Below, one piece after another: positions 16,774-24,687 of a stretch of DNA of 64,000 nucleotides. The DNA is from JANLTP01 sp031363055 (lineage in GTDB: Bacteria; Pseudomonadota; Gammaproteobacteria; Burkholderiales; Burkholderiaceae_E). The stretch covers positions 19,967 to 83,966 of the forward strand of contig JANLTP010000219.1 of the NCBI GenBank assembly GCA_031363055.1, read 5' to 3'. The notes below the pieces were generated by a model. The model was not told the DNA's origin and searched no databases. It was given only the letters and a program-made list of their open reading frames with translations. A program made the position numbers and the translations under genes. Positions within the stretch are counted from its first letter, which is position 1. Each line of letters starts with the position of its first letter.

Positions 16774-18051
16774 ATGAACGCAGCAATTGCCCGCACGTCC
16801 ATCGCCACCCGGTCGGCGGAGTTGCCGGCACTGCATCTCGTGCAATTGATCTGGTTGGCCGCCGCTGTGTTCGTGGTGTCCGCCGGCTACGGCGCGCTGA
16901 TGCCGGTGCTGCCAGGCTGGCTCGGATCGATGATGCCCGGTGCCGGTGCGAATGAAATTTCGCGTCACGTCGGTTTCTTCAGTGGCGTCTACGCGGCCGG
17001 CGTGCTGGTCGGCGCGCTGCTGTGGGGCGTCTTGTCGGATCGTGTCGGGCGGGGCCGCATCCTGATCATCGGGCTCATCGGCTACGTGGCGACCCTCCTC
17101 CTCATGCTCATCCCGACACTGACGGGTCTGTGGGGGCTGTACCTCCTGCGCGGCGCGACCGGCTTTTTCGTGGCGGCCGTCGTCCCAGTGGTTTCGGCGC
17201 TGGTCGCTGAATACACCCCCGAGGAAAAGCGTGCCCGCCGCTTCGCGTGGCTGAGCGCCATGTCCTTGCTCGGATTTCTGTTCGGCCCGGTATTGATCCA
17301 GGTGGCCGATGGAGTTGGTCTGCTGGCGGGCGTCGGTCCGGCGACTGCCGCGACCTCCGCCCGAACCGTGATCGTTCTGTCGGCGGTCCTTGGTGCCGTC
17401 ATGATGCTTGGGCTGACCCGGGCGCTACCGGCTCTGCGCGCCCCCGAATTGGCCGCGATGAAGATTTCGACAACGGGCGCCGAAGGTCACACGGTGGCCT
17501 TGTGTTGGCTTGTCGTCGTGGTGACACTTGTGCTATCGGGCTTTGAGGTGGGTATCGTGCTGCAGGGGCAGCAACACGCCGACATGTCGACACGAAGTGT
17601 CGCGATCATGTTCGCGGAATGCAGCTTGGTCATGTTGTTCGTCAACGCCGCTCTCTTTGTCACCGGACTGCTGGAGAAGGTGTCGTCGCGCGTACTCATT
17701 GCCGCAGGCCTGGGATTGGCGGGTGCCGGTCTGGCGGTGATGGCGTGGCACAGCGCCGAGAACTGGTTGTATGTCGGCATCAGCCTGACGTCCAGTGGAA
17801 CGGGTCTGGTGCTGCCGGTCATCGCTTATCTCGCCGCCGGCGTGTCACATCAAAAGCTCGGCGCCACAATGGGTGCCTTGGCTGCAGCTTCCGGCCTCGG
17901 GCAGACACTGGGATCGTCCCTCAGCGGGTGGCTCTTTGGTGCCATCGCACAGCGCAGTTTTGCACTGCTGATAGTGCCGCTCGTGGTGATGCTCGTGTTG
18001 CTTGCTCTGCGACCGGTTTGGTGGTCGGCTCAGCGAGTTCGCCTGCCGTGA
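16774..18051 (+). CDS. Major facilitator superfamily transporter
   Basis: A 425-residue membrane protein with about 12 predicted helices and the MFS loop motif GVLSDRVGRGRILIIG between helices 2 and 3. The substrate cannot be told from the sequence. ATG at 16774 is preferred over an upstream TTG that would overlap the cfa stop. Closeness to cfa suggests a shared transcript under the same box. Its end is followed by an FNR-like box belonging to the next gene. Confidence 0.9.
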   Translation: MNAAIARTSIATRSAELPALHLVQLIWLAAAVFVVSAGYGALMPVLPGWLGSMMPGAGANEISRHVGFFSGVYAAGVLVGALLWGVLSDRVGRGRILIIGLIGYVATLLLMLIPTLTGLWGLYLLRGATGFFVAAVVPVVSALVAEYTPEEKRARRFAWLSAMSLLGFLFGPVLIQVADGVGLLAGVGPATAATSARTVIVLSAVLGAVMMLGLTRALPALRAPELAAMKISTTGAEGHTVALCWLVVVVTLVLSGFEVGIVLQGQQHADMSTRSVAIMFAECSLVMLFVNAALFVTGLLEKVSSRVLIAAGLGLAGAGLAVMAWHSAENWLYVGISLTSSGTGLVLPVIAYLAAGVSHQKLGATMGALAAASGLGQTLGSSLSGWLFGAIAQRSFALLIVPLVVMLVLLALRPVWWSAQRVRLP

Positions 18052-18080
18052 CCGCGAGGCACCAAGCCGTTCAGCATTGT

Positions 18081-18094
18081 TTGACGAATATCAA
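18081..18094. promoter_or_regulatory. FNR/DNR-like box before small Cys/His protein gene
   Basis: TTGACGAATATCAA matches nine of ten consensus bases. A -10-like TAACAT lies at 18116-18121, within one base of the class II position. The predicted transcript would then begin at or next to the ATG at 18128, so this message would be leaderless or the true start is the ATG at 18146. Confidence 0.6.
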
Positions 18095-18127
18095 AGCCTA
18101 TTAGCGGCTCGGGCCTAACATCAAGCG

Positions 18128-18442
18128 ATGCCGATCAAACTTTCAATGAAGCGTATCACGACCACCCGCGCCAAGCGCAGCACTGCATGGCTGATGCTGT
18201 GCGTGTGGCTGTTCTACCTGACCTCGGGCATGGCGAACGCGTGCGTCCTGGCAGCGCTCGGCATGCACCTGGTGCCGATGGCCACTGACATTCAGCATGA
18301 AGTTGCGAACTCGGCGCATTCCGATGATGTTGCAAGCGCGCACTCGCGACACCATGACGGCGACAAGCACGACTCGAAGACGCCGTGCCGCAAGGCCTGT
18401 GATGACGGGTCGTTGTCGCTCTATCCGGCGCTGCCAGAGTAG
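18128..18442 (+). CDS. Small exported Cys/His-rich protein
   Basis: A 104-residue frame with a hydrophobic segment (AWLMLCVWLFYLTSGMANAC) and a mature part rich in His and Asp (SRHHDGDKHD) with a CRKAC pair. It looks like the small metal-cluster proteins at 42358 and 49959, which share an N-terminal signal segment, HH runs and CxxxC or CC motifs (DUF2946-like). The second in-frame ATG at 18146 gives a more typical signal peptide. Function unknown. Confidence 0.6.
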   Translation: MPIKLSMKRITTTRAKRSTAWLMLCVWLFYLTSGMANACVLAALGMHLVPMATDIQHEVANSAHSDDVASAHSRHHDGDKHDSKTPCRKACDDGSLSLYPALPE

Positions 18443-18528
18443 CGCCAATAATTATTCGCCGTCCATCTGGCCCGAGTTCGTCCCGGAGCCAGGCGCTTGA
18501 CGCATGCAAACTCAGTGAAGGCATATCC

Positions 18529-19473
18529 GTGACAACAATTGCCATTAAATGCGATCCGATTGGCATACGCGCTCGAGATAGCATGACACTCTCGACGATT
18601 GTCTCGAGCAAGTGGCCGCGTGACTCGAGCGAGTCTGCCGAGCCTAGAGCCGTGACGCATCATTCCAGGGTTCTGGCCGTGCACCCAAGAGAGAATCACC
18701 TGCTCACTGCGCTTCCGCCTTTTGAGTCGGCGCACTGGAAGTTGCAACTCGAAAGCGTGGACATGCCGCTCGGTTATGTGCTGCATGAGGCCGGCAGCAC
18801 GATCACCCACGTGCACTTTCCGACCAGCGCGATCGTCTCACTGATGTACGTGATGAAGGACGGCGCCTCGGCCGATGTTGCCATGATCGGCAACGAGGGG
18901 ATGGTCGGGATCTCGCATCTCCTGGGCGACGAAGCTATGCCCAACCGGGCCGTCGTACAACACGCCGGTCGAGGATTGCGGCTGAGTGCGCAATCGATCA
19001 AGGATGAATTTGATCGATCCGGGTCGGTGCGCCGCCTGCTGTTGCGCTATGTGCAGACCCTGATCACCCAAATGGCGCAGACAGCCGTTTGCAACCGGTA
19101 CCATTCGCTGGAACAGCAACTGAGTCGCTGGCTGTTGTGCAGCCTCGATCGGGTAGGTGGCAGCGAACTCGTGATGACTCAAGAACTGATCGCGCAAGTT
19201 CTTGGGGTGCGCCGCGAAAGCGTTACAACGACAGCATTCAGGATGCAAAAGACGGGACTCATTCAATACACGCGTGGCCGCATCTCGGTGCTGGATCGCA
19301 CGGGCCTGGAGCGGTCAACTTGTGAGTGTTATTCAGTAGTGAGAAAAGAGTATGAACGGCTCTTGCCCGGGACTGGATGCGTGAACGACAGGGACGCGCC
19401 TCGGCTGCACTCGCGAGACGTGTCGAACTCATGGCATGTTTCGGGTAACGCCGTCGGCCGGTATCACATGTAA
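18529..19473 (+). CDS. Crp/Fnr family transcriptional regulator
   Basis: A regulator of up to 314 residues with a cyclic-nucleotide-type domain containing VHFPTSAIVSLMYVM and DVAMIGNEGMVGISHLLG, and a winged helix with LIAQVLGVRRESVTTTAFRM. The recognition helix (RRESVTTTA) lacks the Glu-Val-Ser-Arg reading set, so it should not bind FNR boxes. This subgroup, with the GNEGMVG motif, is common in beta- and gammaproteobacteria and has unknown effectors. The start is uncertain: GTG at 18529 or ATG at 18583; the first 40 residues look poorly conserved. The 3' end overlaps the convergent gene at 19429 by 45 bp. Confidence 0.88.
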   Translation: MTTIAIKCDPIGIRARDSMTLSTIVSSKWPRDSSESAEPRAVTHHSRVLAVHPRENHLLTALPPFESAHWKLQLESVDMPLGYVLHEAGSTITHVHFPTSAIVSLMYVMKDGASADVAMIGNEGMVGISHLLGDEAMPNRAVVQHAGRGLRLSAQSIKDEFDRSGSVRRLLLRYVQTLITQMAQTAVCNRYHSLEQQLSRWLLCSLDRVGGSELVMTQELIAQVLGVRRESVTTTAFRMQKTGLIQYTRGRISVLDRTGLERSTCECYSVVRKEYERLLPGTGCVNDRDAPRLHSRDVSNSWHVSGNAVGRYHM

Positions 19474-19977
19474 CGGCAGCGCTTGTGGTCGCGGGAAGTG
19501 CAGCAACACGAGCCCGCTCACGCAGGTGCCCGTCAGATATAGTCCCATCGAAGTCAGCGCATAGAAATGCGGTGAAAGGTAGGCAATATGGCCGCCTGCA
19601 GGATCGGCGACGACCGACAGGCGCACCAGGTAATACAGCAGGTAAAGGCTCACCGTCGCACCGGCCAGCGCGATAGCTACCAGCACCTTGCGACGCCAGG
19701 GCGTCGATTCGAGCAACAGCACCGCCATCGGGATGTAGAGCGGCCAGAGGACGTGAGAGAAGAACGAGAAGGCGTACGTCAGCGCCGTGTTCAGCAGCGG
19801 CGCCTTGGCAGGGAAGGTCAGCCACAGGGCGCCCTCGATCAACTGTTGGAGGCCAAACAGGACGGGGATAAACGCGTACGGCAATTCGGCGTGGCGACGT
19901 GCGCGCCGCATGGTCACGGTGCCGACGATCAGCAGTGTGATGCCGGCGGTGAAACTGGTTGTGGCGGAGAAGCACAT
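19429..19977 (-). CDS. DUF6629-like membrane protein, shortened C-terminus
   Basis: It begins MCFSATTSFTAGITLLIVGT, the near-invariant start of this family of about 210-residue membrane proteins, and has about five helices including LPYAFIPVLFGLQQLIEGAL and FSFFSHVLWPLYIPM. After GTCVSGL the usual last two helices are missing; the frame jumps to VLLHFPRPQ, which resembles the family's final YLHF, and then runs about 18 residues into unrelated sequence. This suggests an internal deletion of 30-50 codons. Function of the family is unknown. Confidence 0.75.
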   Translation of the reverse strand: MCFSATTSFTAGITLLIVGTVTMRRARRHAELPYAFIPVLFGLQQLIEGALWLTFPAKAPLLNTALTYAFSFFSHVLWPLYIPMAVLLLESTPWRRKVLVAIALAGATVSLYLLYYLVRLSVVADPAGGHIAYLSPHFYALTSMGLYLTGTCVSGLVLLHFPRPQALPLHVIPADGVTRNMP

Positions 19978-20164
19978 GATGGTTTTGAAGGGATCCTTTT
20001 GGCTTGCTCAGACTACTTGCGAGCGCACCGCGGCGCGGAGATCGACTTCGCTGCGGTAATGACGTGGGTAGGACTTTGACTGCTCGGGCATGGTGCCTGG
20101 ATCCTTCTCGAAAGTTCGGGGCCAGCAAGAACATGAGCGTCTCTGCCACGCTGCTGTCCGACGA

Positions 20165-20611
20165 TCAGTTCCCCGGCGCTGGGCGTCTCATGATGTATAG
20201 AACCGTACCGGCGAGCCAGATCAGGGCCGGGACCAGCAGCAGCCACCTGAAATCCGAGTGAAGCACAAAATTGGTTGCGCTCATGAGTGCGACCGTGAGC
20301 GCGCCAGAGAACGCAATGGCCCACGACGTTCCCTTCAATCGCGACGGCATGGCGACTATGGCGACAAACACCGTGAGCACACCGGCACCCGCGATGAATC
20401 CGCCCATGACGGTGAAGACTTTATTCAACCAAGCCTCGAGACCCGGCACGGCAGCTTGAATCTGTGCAGCCGAGGCCTCCATGAAGCGCGCATCTTCCGG
20501 CAGCAAAGGCGGGCGCACGACGATGAAGTAGAAGCCCAAACCAATCAGCCAGACCCCGCAGGCGGTGATCAGCCACGACGAGGCGCGGTGATCGGTGGTG
20601 CGTACGTTCAT
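20165..20611 (-). CDS. Four-helix membrane protein, unknown
   Basis: A 148-residue protein with four predicted membrane helices (SWLITACGVWLIGLGFYFIV; VFTVMGGFIAGAGVLTVFVA; WAIAFSGALTVALMSATNFV; LLLVPALIWLAGTVLYIM). ATG at 20611 follows GAGGGCCATAAC. No family is recognised with confidence. The region between this gene and the DUF6629-like gene (19978-20164) shows nothing further. Confidence 0.75.
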   Translation of the reverse strand: MNVRTTDHRASSWLITACGVWLIGLGFYFIVVRPPLLPEDARFMEASAAQIQAAVPGLEAWLNKVFTVMGGFIAGAGVLTVFVAIVAMPSRLKGTSWAIAFSGALTVALMSATNFVLHSDFRWLLLVPALIWLAGTVLYIMRRPAPGN

Positions 20612-20612
20612 G

Positions 20613-20861
20613 TTATGGCCCTCGGTGCGGCAACGCGCGGCGCAGCCCGATTGACTTCGACAGCTCGCTCGTCCAGCCAGGCGACGCCAGACACCCGCCC
20701 AGCGACAGACCGACCAGCGCAATCCGATCAACCTCGAAGTGATCGAGAACAGCGCACAATGGCTTGTGCCAATTCGGGGTCATATACAGACCGGCTTCGC
20801 TGAGCGCGCCACCCCGACCAGAGCCATCGAATGCAATCACGTCGTAGCCGGCGCCGCCGCC
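20613..20861 (-). pseudogene. Fragment of an alpha/beta hydrolase
   Basis: The frame reads GYDVIAFDGSGRGG, then LCAVLDHFEVDRIALVGLSLGGCLA, which is the strand-helix-nucleophile-elbow part of an alpha/beta hydrolase (GLSLGG). The cap, the acid and the histidine regions are missing, as is the true N-terminus. Its 5' edge overlaps the end of the broken copper ATPase and its 3' edge runs into the next gene's start region. It is an internal fragment left by deletion. Confidence 0.7.
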
Positions 20862-22857
20862 GGCGCCACTTGCGCCTGAGTGCCTGCCGATTCAGTCGGC
20901 TTGCCCGGCTGACGAATGCCTTCCAGCTTGGTTCGCTTTAACATCAGCGCATTGATCGCCACGATCAGCGTGCTGCCGGACATGGAAATCGCGGCGACCT
21001 CCGGACTCAGCACGAACGGGTACAAGACGCCCGCCGCCAGCGGGAATGCGATCGTGTTGTAGCCCACTGCCCACCACAGGTTCTGGTGCATCTTGCGCAC
21101 CGTTGCTCTCGAGAGTTCGATTGCGCCGACGATGTCGTACGGGTCGCTTTTCATCAACACTACATCGGCGCTTTCCATCGCCACATCGGTTCCGGCGCCG
21201 ATCGCAAATCCCACGTTGGCCTGGGTCAGAGCCGGCGCGTCGTTGACGCCATCACCGACCATGCCGACCTTCTTGCCGCTGGCCTGCAGCGCCTTCACCT
21301 TCTCGGCCTTCTGGCCCGGCAGCACGTCGGCCAACACTTTGTCGATGCCCAGATCGGCGGCGATACGCGTCGCCGTAGCGAGGTTGTCGCCGGTCAGCAT
21401 CACCACTTCGATCTTGCGTTCGCGCAGCTTGGCTACCGCCGCCTTGGAGGTCGGCCGGATGGCGTCGGCGATGGCGATGAGGCCGATTACACTGCCCGCC
21501 TGCGACACATGGACCACCGTGCGCCCATGCCGTCGAGGCTCTCGAAGCCGGTCGGCGCCACGATGTTGAGTTTGGACGCGCGGCGCACAATGGCCTGGGC
21601 CAGCGGATGGTCCGACCCCTGCTCGACGGCGCCGGCCCCAGACAGCACCACGTCCTCGGTGACGCCGGCCGCCGTGACGATCTCCACCACTTCGGGCTGG
21701 CCGACCGTCAGCGTGCCGGTCTTGTCGAAGATGATGACGTCGAGCTTGGTGGCGTCCTCGAGCGCCGAGGCGTTCTTGAACAAAATGCCGTTCGCGGCCC
21801 CCAGCCCGGTGCTCACCATGACGGCCATCGGCGTGGCCAGCCCCAGCGCATCGGGGCAGGCGATCACGAACACGGTGATGGTCAGCGTGACCGCGAGCAG
21901 CAGCGGCTCGCCGATCACCCAGAACCACACCGCGAAGGTTGCGAGGCCGATGACAATGGCGACGATCACCAACCATTGCGCAGCCTTGTCCGCCAGCAAT
22001 TGCGCGGGCGCTTTCGAGTTCTGCGCCTCTTGCACCAGTTTCACAATCTGCGCCAGGGCGGAATCGGCGCCGACCTTGGTGGCCTGGTAGCGGAAGCTGC
22101 CGCTCTTGTTGATGCTCGCGCCCACCACCGTGGCGCCCGGTCCCTTTTGAACCGGCATCGACTCGCCAGTCAGCATGGATTCGTCGACCAGTGATTCGCC
22201 GGTTTCGATCGTGCCATCGACCGGTATCTTGTTGCCGGGCCGGATGACGACAATTTCACCCGCCAACACTTCCGCCGTCGGTACTTCGACCTCGGCGCCG
22301 TTGCGGATGACGTTGGCCTTGGTCGGCGTGAGGTCCATCAGCGCCTTGATGGCGGACGACGCGCCCGCGCGCGCCCGCATCTCCAGCCAGTGGCCGAGCA
22401 GGATGAACACCAGCAGGACGGAGGCAGCTTCGAAGAACTGCCCTTCCGCCTCGAAGAATAACGTCGCACCGACACTGAACAGATAGCCGGTGCCGACGCT
22501 CAACACGATCAGCGCCGCCATGCCCAGAGTGCCTTTCTTGAGCGCATGCCAGGCGGCGACGAAGAACGGCCAGCTCGGGTACAGGATGGCAGCGCTGGCG
22601 AAGATGAACAGCCAGAGGTTCAGTTCCAGACCGAACGGCGGTGCCGGCGCCTTCCACATGCCGCCCATCGGGGCATAGACCAGGATCGGAATGGTGAAGA
22701 CCAGGCAGATCCAAAAACGATTGCGCATGTCGCGCACCATCGCGCCGAGGTCGCCGCCGCCGTGGCCCATCTCGTGCGCCATGTCGGCAGACATCGCGGG
22801 TTGATGACTTGGCGAAGCATGCCCCGCGTGACCGTGGTCGATAACACTGGTTTTCAT
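20837..22857 (-). pseudogene. copB: CopB-like copper P-type ATPase, internal deletion and frameshift
   Basis: The start (His/Met-rich N-terminus, ATG after AAGGAGGCGTC at 22857) and helices are those of P1B-3-type copper ATPases. The phosphorylation motif DKTGTLT, the SDHPLAQAIV motif and, in the second part, TGDN and GDGVNDAPAL are present. The frame breaks near 21510: the first part ends GFESLDGMGAR then reads out of frame to a stop, while the second part resumes at TVVHVSQAG. About 40-50 codons of the nucleotide-binding domain that normally lie between are absent. The membrane motif is CPDALGLATP where this group has CPH. Both defects argue that it is inactive. Confidence 0.85.
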
Positions 22858-22933
22858 GACGCCTCCTTGGCGAACTACTGAACGTGCGAAGCGGAGTTGG
22901 CCACTGAGTAAATGTCATGGATCACCAAAACCT

Positions 22934-24274
22934 TCAAAGCCAACCGCCCGTAAAACCCGCTCGCTGCAAACCGCTCACAAAGTACGGGCAAGTTCGCATC
23001 AATCGCCACAGAAAACCGGTACGATAGTTTTCAATCATTAAAATGATCGGACCCTGATTCAGGCCGAAGTGCCAGGGCGAAACCCAGCAACCATAGGGAT
23101 TGCCTGCCTGTCCCGGATGAGTGGGATTGAACGAGGCTTTGAATCCGTAGGAGTTGAGCTTGGTCAACTTCGCCTGATAAATGCAATAGTCGAGCGTGGG
23201 CAAAACGATTTCAGGGGCAAACGGTAGAGAAGCAACAATCGCCCAGGGCGCCAGGGTGCCGTCGTCGGGGCCGTCGGGCACACCGCGCGCCAGGTAATCG
23301 AAAAACTCGCGCTCGACCCCGTTGACCTCAAGGCGGTCTGGGCCCGGGCCTTCGCTCGCGGTGATTCCCCAACAGTGGCTGCCGTAGCTCGCGAACTTGT
23401 TCGGGTTATCGATTGCATAGCGCTGTTGCGCATAGGTTGCGCGACGGCTGTTTTCGAAATAGTCGATGCCCTTCTCGCGCATGAACGCGTCCTGAATACC
23501 GCGAAAGTCGATCCAGATATGCGATAACTGATGCGTGAACAGCGGCCCGGCGTACAGGTAGTCCTGCCCGCCATTGTGTTCCCATCGATAGGTGGCGGCC
23601 CACGCCTCGTAGCTCTGCGCGGGCAGCGGATGGGTCGGCGAGCCCAAACCCAGCACATAGAGCAGCAGCGCTTCGTCGTAGCCTTCCCAGCGGTACTCGA
23701 GAAAGCCGCTCTCCGGCTTCCAGCCATGGGTTACCGTCGCACCGTGGTTTTGTGCCCACTGCCAATCGGCGCGGCGATAAAGCGCATCGCCGAGCCGGCG
23801 AATCTCGCGCTCGTCGGAGGTATCGGAGTCGAAATACAAAGCCGTCGTCAGCGCACCAGCCAACAAAAACGCGCTGTCTACCGTCGATAATTCACACTGC
23901 CAAACGCGCCGGCCGGTCTGCAGGTCGAGAAAATGGTAATAGAAGCCCTTGTAGCCGGTCGCATCGGCCTCGGGGCCCTGCGGGCTGTTCCAGAAAAAGC
24001 GCAGGGTCGCGAGCGTCCGCGCCACGGCCGCCGAACGAGTCATGAACCCACGTTCGACACTGACCGGGTAACACGCCAACGCAAGCCCGGTCGCGGCAAT
24101 GCTCGCCGGCCAGTTCGGCGCCGTCTTGTCGAGCACAAGGCCATTGGCCGGGTTTGTCTCATGCAGAAAATATCCGAATGTTTCGCGCTGCAGCTTTTGC
24201 AACCCGGCCTCGGCGGTCGGTTCGATCTGCGCCGAGGTTTGCGTGCTGTCACTTACGTCGGCAGATGAAATCAC
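22934..24274 (-). CDS. Glucoamylase-family (PF10091/GH144-like) protein
   Basis: The 446-residue protein has the (alpha/alpha)6 toroid signatures of this family: TFGYFLHETNPANGLVLDKT near the start, the repeated pattern VDSAFLLAGAL, LLLYVLGLGSPTHPLP, and the late WGITASEGPGP and GFKASFNPTH. Family members act on beta-1,2-glucans or are uncharacterised. No signal peptide is seen. GTG at 24274 is preferred because it lies four bases after the preceding stop, suggesting coupling; an ATG at 24346 would read through the preceding small frame. It is followed by the copper ATPase remnant. Confidence 0.85.
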   Translation of the reverse strand: MISSADVSDSTQTSAQIEPTAEAGLQKLQRETFGYFLHETNPANGLVLDKTAPNWPASIAATGLALACYPVSVERGFMTRSAAVARTLATLRFFWNSPQGPEADATGYKGFYYHFLDLQTGRRVWQCELSTVDSAFLLAGALTTALYFDSDTSDEREIRRLGDALYRRADWQWAQNHGATVTHGWKPESGFLEYRWEGYDEALLLYVLGLGSPTHPLPAQSYEAWAATYRWEHNGGQDYLYAGPLFTHQLSHIWIDFRGIQDAFMREKGIDYFENSRRATYAQQRYAIDNPNKFASYGSHCWGITASEGPGPDRLEVNGVEREFFDYLARGVPDGPDDGTLAPWAIVASLPFAPEIVLPTLDYCIYQAKLTKLNSYGFKASFNPTHPGQAGNPYGCWVSPWHFGLNQGPIILMIENYRTGFLWRLMRTCPYFVSGLQRAGFTGGWL

Positions 24275-24278
24275 GAAC

Positions 24279-24434
24279 TCAGCTCGGCGCCGGAATTGCC
24301 TGCCGGAATGCTGGCATGAATCGCGACGTGTGCGCGGCGTAGGCATCGAATTGCGCGCCGACGCAGCCGATGGAGTAACGCGAGCGCCAGAAGGCGTTGG
24401 GCTCGGAATTTTCTTGTGATGTGTCTTGATTCAT
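24279..24434 (-). pseudogene. DUF2933-like start joined to methyltransferase-like end
   Basis: A 51-codon frame with a strong ribosome-binding site (GGAGGCCTTA) directly before ATG. Its first part, NAFWRSRYSIG, matches the opening of DUF2933 small membrane proteins common in copper clusters, but the membrane helix that should follow is missing. The second part, QFDAYAAHTSRFMPAF, resembles the C-terminal end of isoprenylcysteine methyltransferase-like proteins, which often follow DUF2933 genes. The simplest reading is a deletion that removed the rest of both genes. Confidence 0.55.
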
Positions 24435-24687
24435 TAAGGCCTCCGGGATATCGACGTGGACTCGCCGCGAGAGGCGTTTAGCGAATCAGAAGAACCATCC
24501 TCGCCTCGAAACTCCTATCAGGGTACGCGTGCTTGCGATCGCCCGTCTGTACGTTCGCGCACATAAGACGGCGCCGATTTCGGTTGAGTGTGATTCTCGA
24601 ATTCCAGCCATAAACAATATGCCATCAACACAGCGCAATGTTCGCCACCACACAGACGAACATCCGAGTTGCTGATATTCTCGGAAC

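Noticed and set aside
21086..22090. 334-codon open frame on the plus strand
   Set aside because: Antisense to the copper ATPase remnant; its His/Ala/Ser-rich product is the usual shadow in high-GC DNA.
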